Source: Fragilariopsis cylindrus CCMP1102
Taxonomy: Eukaryota; Bacillariophyta; Bacillariophyceae; Bacillariales; Bacillariaceae
Reading direction: 5' to 3'
Assembly (NCBI GenBank): GCA_900095095.1
Contig: FMBT01000370.1
Coordinates: 62,001 to 126,000, forward strand
Length of the DNA stretch: 64,000 nucleotides
Shown here: positions 30,280 to 42,063 of the stretch, piece by piece
Numbering within the stretch: position 1 is the stretch's first letter
Layout: every line of letters begins with the position of its first letter
Notes under the pieces: model-generated
Databases searched by the model: none
Told to the model about the DNA's origin: nothing
What the model saw: only the letters and a program-made list of their open reading frames with translations
Program-made: the position numbers and the translations under genes

Positions 30280-33200
30280 ATGAGGGTATCATCATCATCA
30301 TCATCATCATCGTCGTCACCGGTCATCCAGTTTCTACTTCTTCTTCTTTGTTTGGGTGCATCTACTACTTTTCTCGTCGTAAAAGCAGAAGAACCTGACA
30401 TGGATGAAGTTATTCCTGTTCCTCCTGTAAATGAAACTGTCGACAACACGGATGAAGGTGTTATTCGTGTTCCTATCGTAAATGCAACAAGCATCGAAGG
30501 GTGCCCCTGCATCGACGCAAGCAGTATCATATCACCTCTCACAAAAAGGAAATGTACATCACCAAATGGTGAAAATGGTGTCAAGTTCTCAATAGGAGGA
30601 GCCTGTCTCCCATATTCCTTCGGTTCATCTCAGTGCCTTCAACATGACCTCCTCCATGATCCCTCCTGTTCATTAGATAATATAAGTAAAGCACCAGTTG
30701 AGGCCTTCTGCTTTCGTCCGTGGTGTTATGTCGATGCCAAGGCTTGCATGAAAGACTCGTATGAGAGAATCTATCGGAGTGATTATTTCTCATTTGATTC
30801 TGGGATCGATTTATTTTATTCCTACTCTACATGTAACTCTACGGCGGATGACTGGCACATAGCTTATGATGAGGGGAATCCAACTGACGATATATTGAAT
30901 GGGATCTCTATCCTAGCAAATATTCCGTCTTATAATTCACCAAGTGAGTGTATAATTTGCAATTGTATATATATCCTTTTTGGTAGGAAGAACTTCAACT
31001 AAATAAATGGCGTCTACTAAATTTTGATTTTTTTTAATTCATATTTCTTATTCACATCAGTGATGTACAAGAAAGACCCAGTCAGTGGGGAGATTATCAC
31101 TACCGCAGGAGATGACTATTACGATAACAGCCTGCCTTATGAAGGCGTAAGTAAAATAGATGTTGGGAGAACTGGATATACCATTTGACGTCTTTACTAC
31201 ATTCTTCGCTCACATGCTCACATGCTCACATTATCTACTGTCGTTTTGATCCAGGTGTATATAAATTATATAAAGAAATTATTGAAGGTAGGTTCTATCC
31301 ATGTTACTATTTTTGTTATCGCATCAATCGGTTCGCAATCGCGAGCGAATCTGTCTCTGTCCCTGCAATGCCGTTGCTGTTACCGTGATAATTGCGGTCG
31401 CTCTGATTCGTCGGATTTGTCCGCTTATGCGTCGTTCGCTTCTTCACAAACAAAGTCGGCACTTGTTTTGGTCTTTCCTGCTCCTCCCATTGCGGTCGCT
31501 ATTGCGCAGTCACGTATATGTCGATAATGCGGTCGCTGTTGCAACAGCTGCAGCCACTACATTGATCGTTGTCGATGTTGCGATATTTGCTGCGGTCGAT
31601 GTTTCGTCGGCTAGTGCGTACGCTGTCGCTGGATCCGTCGCTGTCGCTGCCGCTGCTACGCTCGATGTTTTATTTTACCTTTACCTGTGTTAACTGTGTT
31701 GTTGTTCTTGATTCTTTGCCTGTACCATTAATTGTCGTTCTCACTTGTTTACTATCTGGATGTCTTTTTGATTTGCTCACAGCTCTCAAATGGGGATATC
31801 AAAAATATTACTTATACACATCGCTCAAAATCGTCAGGCATTGTGCACCCTTCGAGCTCATTTACTGCGGCTGTGCAAGACGTAGAGGATGGATTGGTTC
31901 ATATGGCTGTAGGACCATTCTGGATTACAGGTGAGTAGTTTTATTTCTATCTTTTTTATAATGCTTCATAAATTATCTCTAACATCTGATACTCATTCGT
32001 TATACATCCTCATTCAGGGCAACGTCTCAAAATGACGGCATTCACAACTCCCATTATCTATGACAAAACATTCCTGGTAATACCAAGACCGGGATCAAAT
32101 GATAAACTCCTTGATCAGGTAGTTAAAGTTCTAGCGCCATTTTCTCGAGAACTGTGGATCCTTTTGCTTTTCATTATACTCGTTGCTGCCCTACTTTCCG
32201 TGTGGTTCGCAGATCGATCCGAATTGCCTGATACCACCAGTGACAGAAGATTGAGTTTGGGACGAATGAAGAATCCATTGCGAGTAAAACGAAGAAAGAA
32301 GGTATACGCCAGGTTAGCGCTGGATGCTTTTCTAGAGAAGGGGACTAACTTTGTTTCAGCTGGCGTTGATAATGATCCAGCTGGTAGCTTGCCAAACAAG
32401 TTTCTCATGTTTGGATTTGGATTCTTCATCTTGATTACGGTTTCAGCTTATGTCGCGAATCTTGCAGCTTTCCTGACAAAAAATGTGAGTTCAATCCAGT
32501 CGATGGAGGGGGCTGTAGCATCAGGTTGGACCATATGTGCACACCCAGCTTTAAAATCTGAACTTCAAGTAAAGTGGCCGAACGCAAACTTCTACTTTAC
32601 CGAAACTGGCAAAGAATTTCATGGAATATTGGAAGATTATAACTTAGGACGATGTAATGTTATGGCAGTTGGATGGGAGGATACTTCCATGGATTTGGCG
32701 TTTAGGGAACAGATCTGCGAGATGGATTTGGTTTACACAGACTCGCTCATCATCGAAACACCAATAGCTTTTCCTGTGCGACCCGAGCTTGCACCAGGTT
32801 TCTCATATTGGATTTATCAAGGTGAAAGGTTCATGATTTGTCAATCGTAGGCGAGCAGGAAAAATATACTGAGGATTATGGGTGGGAGAGCTGTAATGTT
32901 AAGCTTTCAGAGGAAGTAGATGAACCAAGCGACGAATTTGCTAAAATTACTGTGAAGATGATGTTCTTGCCACTCATGCTCTTCTTGAGTTGCTCGGTCC
33001 TTGCAGTAATAATGCAGATCCTTTATCATTGCCAATCAAAAGATGGGCGCCATTCTTTGGTGGGAAGAGGATCGACTCTTGATGTGATGAGTATCAAGCA
33101 CGCAGAAAAAAAAGTAAGAGCCAGTGCAGGAGTTCGATCTCTAGAGACTGCAACAACTAAGAGGCGCATACGCATACACAGAACGACGAAAGACAGAGCT

Positions 33201-33287
33201 TCTTCGAAAGACGAAGATGATGAAGATGATGATCTTACGCTATCTTACGATTTTGAGAAGTCGGCAAAAGAATATGACCCCCTATAA
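30280..33287 (+). CDS. Ionotropic glutamate receptor (iGluR) family channel
   Basis: Ligand-gated cation channel of the plasma membrane. Exons inferred: 30280-30943, 31061-31146, 31255-31287, 31783-31930, 32018-32821, 32851-33287. Phases agree throughout, giving 723 residues. A signal peptide (FLLLLLCLGASTTFLVVKA) leads into a Cys-containing ectodomain with no large amino-terminal domain. S1 ends in VHMAVGPFWITG. M1 is LWILLLFIILVAALLSVWFA. A pore region precedes M3, FFILITVSAYVANLAAFLT, the hallmark SYTANLAAFLT motif. S2 follows (to WESCNV with a Cys), then M4 KMMFLPLMLFLSCSVLAVIM and a short cytosolic tail. The last intron would be only 29 nt (32822-32850), discussed in findings. Agonist unknown. 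Confidence 0.9.
31288..31782 (+). other. Unusual GC-richer 495-nt intron of the iGluR gene
   Basis: Runs from GTAGGT to CTCACAG between receptor exons 3 and 4. Unlike neighbouring introns it is GC-richer and built of imperfect GCGGTCGCT, GTCGATGTT and GTCGCTGCC units (about 31410-31670), with long open frames in all three plus frames. Phase 0 at both ends. Confidence 0.55.
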
Positions 33288-34119
33288 CGCTATCGAATTG
33301 TATGTAGTGCTGTAATGTAGGCCGCAATTAGATGGAAGTGGTAAATGGGAGAATAACAGTACCGGTTCGCCAATTTATGTGAAGTACTCGTAAGCGAACG
33401 AATAATAGGAATAAGTCAAATACGAACGAAAACAAGGTTGGAATAATTGTTCTATCCCTATTCATGAATAACAATTGGGTGTGCAACAGAATGACAGGAA
33501 AAGTGTGTAGTTAAAGAATGGGCAAGTTACCATTAGTCGATGAACATATCATATGGTAATTCTTCTATTCAATTGAATTGAAAATAATCTACCAGAAAAT
33601 CAAACAGGGGAATTCTGGATGCAAAAAAAAAAACTCAGATGTTGGATTCGCTATTCTATTTTTATAACGATTTTTACATTGCGACGATGAAAGCTTCTAG
33701 GTTAATATGATAGCCTATCATCAACTAATAATATTGAACAAAAATCGTTATAATATGACGAATCAATTACATTATCCTACTATATAGAGGATATTATTGT
33801 GGTCGCAACTCGTTAGACCTTCCGGTAGCGCCCGCCGACTGAATAACACAATTTAACCATCACTATTATTGGTACAGGTAGAGCTTGACGTGCGCTTTCG
33901 TTAAGGTTCAATTTACTTGCCTGCGTTGACCAGACCCATAATTGCTGGCTCTCACCTAAACATTTTAGAGCAATTTAAACTTGAAATACTAGCGGATCGC
34001 TTTGCTGGGGTCATAAAACGCGGCACCATTATTTATGGGAATGTGGATTCGTCTTCAATGTTCTATTCACATCGCTCTGCCAAGGTGATTTCTGGGGTGA
34101 TATTTCGCCTCCAACCTAT
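33288..34119. other. intergenic, convergent spacer between two receptors
   Basis: 832 bp between the 3' ends of the iGluR (+) and the class C receptor (-). An A run is present at 33625-33634. A 69-codon plus frame at 33917 has no family signal. Confidence 0.5.
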
Positions 34120-37100
34120 TCAATGATACTGCTCAAATAAGGGGGCATTAGTACAACGATCGTCATCTGAAATTACAATACCAACGCTCTCTATGAGCGA
34201 CTGTAGATCAGTAGAATCGTTGATGTGCCCTGCTGTTTGAAGAATCTTTCGCAAGTCTTCCACTTGCTTCTTTGTGATGCCATCGACGTTCTTAGTTTCG
34301 ATTGACGCAACATTATTAATAAACCCCAATACGCGGAGACTATTGACATATACCGAGTTAGAATCCGCCGCGTGTACATCATCTATATTCTCCTTCCAAA
34401 GGAACATAATCTTTGGCACAAATATCAGTGACAGAATTGACATGGTCAATATGAAGATAACTGCAGACTTCACAAAGTCTAACAAAGAAAAGCAAAATGA
34501 GATCCATAAACGAGATATAAATGGTGAAAATGGACAAAATTAAATGAATCGACTTACATCCAGCGGGTGGGTTCGTATTGACTAAAGCATTGAGTGGAAT
34601 ACCAAGCAGAAGTAACTGTAACATTACAATCATAACCAATCCGACATACTTGCTCTCTGAATATTCAATACTAATCTCCCGTCCTCTCCAAGCAGCAACG
34701 CAAGCCAAGATCACGCAAGCGAAGGCAAGAACGACGAGAGACGCAATCATAGCCTTCGAGATGTTTGTTCGCCCAATCATGCAGATTCCATAAGTACTCA
34801 AACCATCGGTGGAACCAAATACATCTTGTCGGATCCAATACATAGGATCGACGACCGTCCAAACGAGAAGGAATACCAGTGTGATCGTAAGAAGGATAAA
34901 AAATGGTAACATGACATCCCATGCAGAAATTTTAACTTTCCGAAAAAGTCTGGCGCTTCGCATGAGAGTATTAATTCTATAAATCTTCGCAAAGAGCGCA
35001 GAGAAAGTAGTGGTAAAGCCAATGCTAAGTAACCACGGAGAAGCGATACACGCATTAGTACAAGTTTCGTATGACGCGATACTATCATCAATGCTGAGCG
35101 GAATGATTGCAGAAGCCATCAATAATGTTCCAATACATATCATTACCAAGAATATAGGCTGAGACTTGCGTATTACCGCCGCCTTTCGGTTAATTCCCAC
35201 CCAGACTGATAATGCGATAGAAAGTAACATCGAAAATGCTGCCATGGTGAGACCAACGGGACGAATCTTTGTTAGCTGGTTGTAGTTGTAATCCACAGGA
35301 CGCGCGCAAACCTCAAAAAAATTTGCGGTGCAAACCTGAAGAGCCTTCGACGGCGCCTTATCAACAAATCTCGGCCCCGTCTGGATGTATATATTCTGAA
35401 GTTGCTGCTTCGTGTGGACCATAATAGTAAGAAGCCATACTGGCATATACCCCTGCATGAATGGGTTTTGGTCGATGCCAAAAAGAATAGTTCCGGAATC
35501 AAGCGCTTCATAAACTTCTTTATTTATATCGAACGTTCCAAAGAGAAGCTTTGGGTGCAATTTTTTCACCTCGAGTAGGGGTCCCACTGTTTGAACTCCG
35601 AGGGAGAGGGCACCCAACCCCATCCAGTCGCCTTCTTTGCCAACAGCTTTCTCCAGTTCTTCAATAAACAATACTTTACTATCGAATGCAATTACGAATG
35701 CACCCAAATACTCAATATCAGGCAACACTTCTTTCAATCCAGCTTCAAATCCTTCGCACCGTTCTGACAAAGCGCTATTATCAGCTTCGTGAAGTAGACA
35801 AATAGCCCCAGTGATTCCCTCCAATGCCATACGAGTACCCGCTTGAAATCCTCCTTCATACTCGAGCTGCGAAATATGATAAACAAGTCCAAGCTCTAAT
35901 GCATCCTGTGCACCTGAGTTGATAGAAACGACAGGGATATTGAGTGCCTGACATTCTTTAATGGCAGGATGGACTAAATCTGAAGGGATGGTAACGAAAA
36001 TACCATCAACGCCTCGCTGGCACAGTGATATAATTTGCTGCGCCATCTTGGAAATCAAAATCTCTTGTGTCGGTTGAGGCTCGAGCCGCGAGAGTTTGAT
36101 TTCTACACCCAAGTCATCCGCAGCTTGTCTAGCTTGCGCAAATACCACATCCCAGAAATCGTCGGTTGTTACACCATGAATAACACCAGCAATTGTTATC
36201 TTAGATCGGTCAAGGCAATCACACAATGATCCAGTTACACTATCTGGCGCCAAATTGTTTGGACATACAGGAAATGCATCTTCTTCGCATATCTGGAGTG
36301 TATCAGAAGGAAGATTCTCTAAGTTTATAATCATAGGTCCTGCTAGGAATGTACCGAATGTAGCCTTCGATCTGCTAAGCCTTTTACCCGTCGTGACATA
36401 GGTGGCTGCAGCGATAACTGACATCGTCGCTTGTAGGTGCGGTTGCTGGGAAATCGCAAATAAAAGTTTACCCGTAGCGATAGCGGCGTATTCCTCTGCG
36501 CCTGTATCGAAGGTACCCAACAGATGATCTGACAGAGAACAGCTATTGGCATAAAATGCTGTTGTCGTATATTCTAGTATTGTACTACTTGCCAACAACA
36601 CAAAATCATATTTGCACCCATCCAAAGCAGATGAAATCCATTCTATAATTTCATCATCGGATAATGTCAGGTCGACGACCAATTCGTGAACTTCTTCTCC
36701 CAAGCCTTCTTGGAAACCTCGTAATCTTTGATCGAGGGCTTTATTACTTTTTCTATGATCAATATATAGAGCATTGGTGGTGGTGCTATTAGTATCATCG
36801 TCATTATCATCGTCGTTATCATCATCATTATTCTTATATTGTTGTTTGCTCAGAAATTCTTCCGCTGCTTTAACACCACCAAGATATTCATCCATTGAAA
36901 CAAAATCGAGGACGCCAACACGTTCTGCAACATCGTATCCACTATTCATTCCAAAGATTGGGACATATTTTGTTGCTTCCTCTACCGCATCCTCAACAAC
37001 AGGTGATGGGATAGACACAATCAATGCATCGGGTGGATATGAGCCGGTTGCGGTCGCGATAATATCGGCTGCCATCATTTCTGGATCATATTTGTCTGCA

Positions 37101-37529
37101 CACAATACACACAAAAAGAAAACGTTTAGTGTTAGAGACGAGAGGTTGTAATCGAACAAAAAAGAAATATCACATCATCACGTCGTTCTTTGTTTTCCTA
37201 CTGAAACAAAGGCACATGCGATCTATCGATCGTTCTCATAGTGACTTACCATACAATTTAAAATCCAATTGCACTCGCATATCTTTTCCTGCTTGTATTG
37301 AAGATGCTCGTATGCGTTGCCACATTGGTTCATTTGAGGTACCATGTACTATTACCTGTACCCGATAGGATGGACGATCTACACATGGATCGCACGACAA
37401 ATTTTTATCATCATCATCATCATCATTATTTATTGTTATTATTGCCTGACCAGCAACAACTAATGATTGCAGCGAGACAAGAAATAGCACTATCGCGAAC
37501 GAAACGAGGAGACTCCTCATCAGTTTCAC
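34120..37529 (-). CDS. Class C (GABA-B-like) GPCR with two periplasmic-binding-type lobes
   Basis: Three exons: 37529-37250, 37095-34558 and 34478-34120. Introns of 154 nt and 79 nt have GTAAGT donors. 1058 residues. A signal peptide (SLLVSFAIVLFLVSLQSLVVA) is followed by a first sugar-binding-protein-like domain (to about residue 385, containing IFGMNSGYDVAERVGVLDF), then a second (about 388-700: ITIAGVIHGVTTDDFWDVVF, GVDGIFVTIPSDLVHPAIKE, IPVVSINSG, QLEYEGGFQAG). A seven-helix class C core follows: VGLTMAAFSMLLSIALSVWV, then SQPIFLVMICIGTLLMASA, KIYRI and a Cys pair. The last helix lies in exon 3, with a C-terminal tail of likely coiled coil. Resembles Peripla_BP_4 plus 7TM receptors of protists. 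Ligand unknown, perhaps a sugar or autoinducer-like molecule. Confidence 0.9.
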
Positions 37530-38972
37530 TTTTAACTTTAGGATAAACTTCTATTTGATTATTAGCAGAACCGACATGTTACACTACAGTAGAACATACT
37601 ATTCACTGCTTGAGATTTCAATTACAGTATGTGATTAACGTTATAGTCGTGATCGTTTTCGATCGCGATAGGTATTCAGTGTGAAATTGCTGCATACTTA
37701 TTACAGTACCGTATTTAAGATAGTGCTAGCACTGAAGTAGTTCATCATAATAACACACCGGTACGCACGATTTAGGATAATATGTACAGTACTTTGAAGT
37801 ACTTACATCACGTCCGAAAACGTGCTAAACAAAGAAATTTTCGCGTATCTTCACTTAACAAGAAAGCACGTGCCATTTGATCGGAGAGGTACTCTGTCTC
37901 AATGCGACTCTTTTAGTCCCATTTTGGGGGGAGATATACCCCCCCCCCAAATAGACCCCAAAATACAATGCCGCTAGCGGCACCATAGCTTGAGTCCTGT
38001 TAATACTGTACTTACACTTGTCAGCGCAACCACTTCTTGAACTTTGACAATAAACCTTACATTACGTACTTACCTCTTTTTCCTACTGTATTTATAATTT
38101 ATACAGTAGCTGCATTTAAGCTTAAGGGCCTACACACATACACTATCAAAATGAAATACTGTATGGGCTATTTTGGGCAGAGGGCCGGAAGTTAAAGAAC
38201 AGATGTAAATTTTTGTTCTTTATGACGCGCTCCATAATTAACATTTTTTCGCTTCTACAGAATTCTAACTTCTGATTGGTGTTAGCACAGTCTTTGTTGA
38301 TGTGAGATTTTTTTTTGCTTTGAGGACGAAAAAGGGAAGGAAAACGAGAACGGAGAAAACAAAAACAAAGAGAGGATCAATAATAGAAGGAAGAGCGTAA
38401 GGAACAATTCTTTATTTGACAATTAGATATCTTGTTTGAAAGCAGAGGTCAGTAGATAATTGAAGTACTTTCCTTTGTACTGTAATTGTGGTTTGTAATC
38501 ATATCATCAAGATCTAGGAATTGCGAAGCGAAGAGCAGAGTAGAGGTTCGAAGGTGAGTCAGTGAGTTGAGTTGAGTTGAGTCAAGACTGAATGAAGAGT
38601 CAGTATGACTGAAAATAAATAAATATATATGTATATAGGTCTATGAAATAATTATAGAGTATGGACAATAGGGAAGGCTTTCGTATTATCTTTTAATGAT
38701 TACTCTGCTTGTATTTTGTACTTCGATAGCAAAGAACGAACACATAGCTGCTATTATTGTCTGCACATACCATTCCATATCTTTTGTCATTTAACCTCTT
38801 CTAACGAAACGATTGATCTTGTCTATTACATACATAAAATATCTTTAATTTATGCTTGAATACAGCTTATAATAATATTATAATACAGACCAGTAAGAGT
38901 GCTACACATATGAAACGCTGAAGAACGCAGGTTGAGTTGATTTAATCAAAAATTAGCACAGTTAAGTGTTAC
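37530..38972. other. intergenic with G/C-run hairpin and palindrome
   Basis: 1.44 kb divergent spacer. Contains a G6 run (37926-37931) facing a C9 run (37939-37947) in an inverted arrangement, and the perfect palindrome TGCCGCTAGCGGCA at 37968-37981. GAGTT pentamers lie near 38556-38585. No gene recognised. Confidence 0.55.
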
Positions 38973-39469
38973 ATGCTGGACCCATTAATTATGGTAGCGT
39001 CGAATAATAACGTCGTCGTCACGAAGGTGAGAAGCGTTAACAACAACGATACTATTCGAAATCGAAGCAATAGCCCCCACACAAACAAGAGCGCCCGAAA
39101 AGTGCTGATCACGGCCGCGGCGATGACTACTGAAGGTGTAAATCAGATTGAACAAGACACCGAATTCCATGATTCTGTATCATCTTCTGCAGCCATTGCT
39201 GCGCTGCCCCACATCCCGAAATACAACAATAGTAATATAAAAAAGAATAACAGCAACAACAGCAATAACCACCTACGGCGAGTTCGCAGTGATAACCTCG
39301 CTCAATCAAAACGCAACGATCCCAATTGTCGTAGATCAATTTTTGGTCAATACTTTCAAGAAAAACCTCGATCCTTTTCGTCAAATCATTTAGTCCGTGG
39401 ACAAGGACAACAGCAGCAACAACTACCACCACCGCCAATACCACCACAACATCCATTGCCGCATCAACA

Positions 39470-39500
<31 letters not shown>

Positions 39501-41461
39501 ATACCCCAAAAAATTACTTGAGGCGATCATCATCATCATCATCTGCTTCATCGTCTGGTTCAACAACGTCAGGCGGCTTCCGCAATCCCCAGCAGGACGA
39601 CAACAGCAACGATAATAACAACCACAGTTATCGTCACTTTGATCACCGTCCTGTTGATTATCGTGTGTTTGCTCCGTCTAGAGAACAATCAGCAACATCG
39701 GCTATTTGCAACCGATTCCAGGAATTGAATAAAGAACATGAACACGATTACGAATCATTGTTAGAACGACAGATTACAGAGCATTCGTTACCACCATTTC
39801 CAAGTCCATTGAGACGATTCTGTTCAGAAACTACAACTGCCATTATGGCAGGGACAGGGGCGGCGGCTGTTACGGTTGGTGATACGTCTTGTTTCCTTCC
39901 ATCATCACGATCACGATCATCATCGTCGTACGACAGTAGTGGAGATATGCATCATTACTGTGGTGGTGTGTATTCATTATTAACGCCCGTTTCTATATTA
40001 AGACCTCCAAAGTATAGCAGCAGCAGCAGCAATAAAAACAACAACAATAACAATAACGAATTTACAGATAGCACCAGCGACGAGAATTTTACCGAACAGA
40101 ACGAAACTGGAGAACATCAACAACTTCCACCACCATCATCGGTGTCATCATCGTTTAATGTGCCTCGATCGTTTCAGGGCCCGTCTACTACTATTCTGAA
40201 GAACTTCGTTGAAGCCACAGCATCTGCCGCTGCATCCGTCTCTGCCATCGAAGAGGAGAAAGAAAGCGATAATCTTACTACTATCATTAGCGCTACTACT
40301 ACTACTACTACTACTACTCCTTCTAACTACAAAGGTCTTCGCGAAGAATTTTGCGACGTCGTCGATTCGGAAGAAAAAATGGAGCAAGAAGAAGAAGAGC
40401 AGAGATGTGAGCTACAACAAGTACCACAGCAACGCATTCGTTTCGATCCACGTGTTACGGTAACTGAATTCGAGGATAGTGTCCGGAAATGGTACGAAGA
40501 AGAAGAATTGGAACAATTGAAAAGAGAAGCGATCACATTAGCCCAATCTTACTTAAGACAACATCCGGCGGTTGCAAAATGGTATCAAACGGCCAAACTT
40601 GATCTTGTAACGAAATCGTACAGGAAAAAGGCGTTATATTCATTGCCGGTATTCTCATCGTCATATTCGAACAACGCTGTAGAGGAGGAACTCAGTCCAA
40701 ACATAACGAAAACGGATAATATACAATCAGTATCGTCATCGTTATCTCCATCGTCTCAAAAAGTCGATGAGTTGAATCCTTTTTCAGTGAAAAAGATTCT
40801 TATCGTTGAACCTCATCCCGCCATCGCGTCACTCTTTTGCAAAAGTATGAAGTCCATGTTCCCCTCCGCCGAATTGACAGCAGCGTCATCTGGGGAACAA
40901 GCATCACAAATGGTAAAGCAAACCTTCATTCCAAATAACAACATGAATAGATCGACATCGACAACGATGGGAGTTGACACAGACACTACTACTTCTAGCT
41001 ATGACATTATCATTGTTGAACAGAGTTTGACTCCTAAAGCCACCACGTCGCAGAGCAACAACGATGGAAATAGCAACAAACCGAATATTTTCCAAGGACT
41101 CATAGACATATTTTGCAATAAGAATACTAATCATGAAGAATCGAAAGCAGCGTCGGTGAGCTGTGGAATTCATTACGGTTCGGAATTGATCGAATTAATT
41201 TCCAAACTAATGGCGCAGCAACAGCAGGATCATAATAATGACCGTTCATCTCCTTGCTTGATTATAGGTGTTTCATTTCAACCCGATTGTGTTGCTGAGA
41301 AGATGATACGATCCGGTGCTGATTTTGTATGGGGAAAACCGATTCCGAATGTCGGAGATACTCTTCGGGACAACATACTATCAAAATTGCTTGCCAAACG
41401 TAATCCGTCCGGCAACTACACCAAATACGTTATCCGTCCGGCAACTACACCAAATAATTAA
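38973..41461 (+). CDS. Degenerate response-regulator-like protein, frame interrupted
   Basis: A first segment from ATG 38973 runs into a CAG/CAA tract and stops at 39521. The rest is open in another frame from about 39501 to 41461. A 104-nt intron 39397-39500 (GTGGAC to CAACAG) would restore frame, or one base is off in the C4A6 run near 39505. The second part has a segment RIRFDPRVTVTEFEDSVRKW, then SYLRQHPAVAKWYQ and SYRKKALYSLPV, which I associate with diatom proteins of unknown role. It then has a receiver-like fold: KKILIVEPHPAIASLFCKSM, YDIIIVEQSL, PCLIIGVS and SGADFVWGKPIP. The phospho-acceptor Asp position reads Val-Glu-Gln, so phosphotransfer is unlikely, although the conserved Lys remains. 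Confidence 0.7.
41403..41456 (+). repeat. 29-bp period direct duplication at the gene end
   Basis: A 25-bp unit beginning ATCCGTCCGGCAACTACACC occurs at 41403-41427 and again at 41432-41456, two bases before the stop region of the receiver-like gene. Because the period is 29, the second copy is read in a different frame. Confidence 0.85.
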
Positions 41462-42063
41462 TAACAGTAAAAAAAAAGTAAAATTGTTCTACAGATTCTG
41501 AATTCTAAACTCATATTCGACACGAATCGATTCAAATCGATCGCGTCTATCACTTTCAATGCATTTATTCCTTTTACATGGCTTTTGTGAACGCTTCGCA
41601 AAAGATCATGACGCAGCTTGATAGAATAAATAATATAACTACAACCATCATTTTTCTATTTTAATCCAGATGGATTCATCATTCCACTAGCTAGCTCCTA
41701 CAAGACAAGATTCGAAGAATTATTGTAATATCTCACAATCTTGTGTTATTCATAACTATGATTTTTTAGTATATGTTCTTCATAAATGATCTCATTTATT
41801 ATCTTCCTACAAAAGCAACTAAATCTGCTCACCCCCATATTTTGTACTACACTACTACATAGCATTTTACCACAATTAGATACTGTAGTACAAATACAAC
41901 TAGGCACAACACGTCCAGTTAGTTCACTTCTTTCGTTCTCATTTCGCTGGTCAGATTCTATTCATTTAATCTGTTTTTATAATATGTTAAATTTAGTACT
42001 AGTCTGATATATAATAATATATAATATATAGTATACAAAGAAACAAAACATAACGTTATTATT
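41462..42063. other. intergenic, convergent spacer
   Basis: AT-rich, no gene recognised. TA-rich run at about 42007-42035. Confidence 0.5.

Noticed and set aside
31301-31693. 130-codon frame inside the receptor intron as a separate gene
   Set aside because: Composition follows the GCGGTCGCT repeats, all three frames are open, and receptor exons flank it with matching phase.
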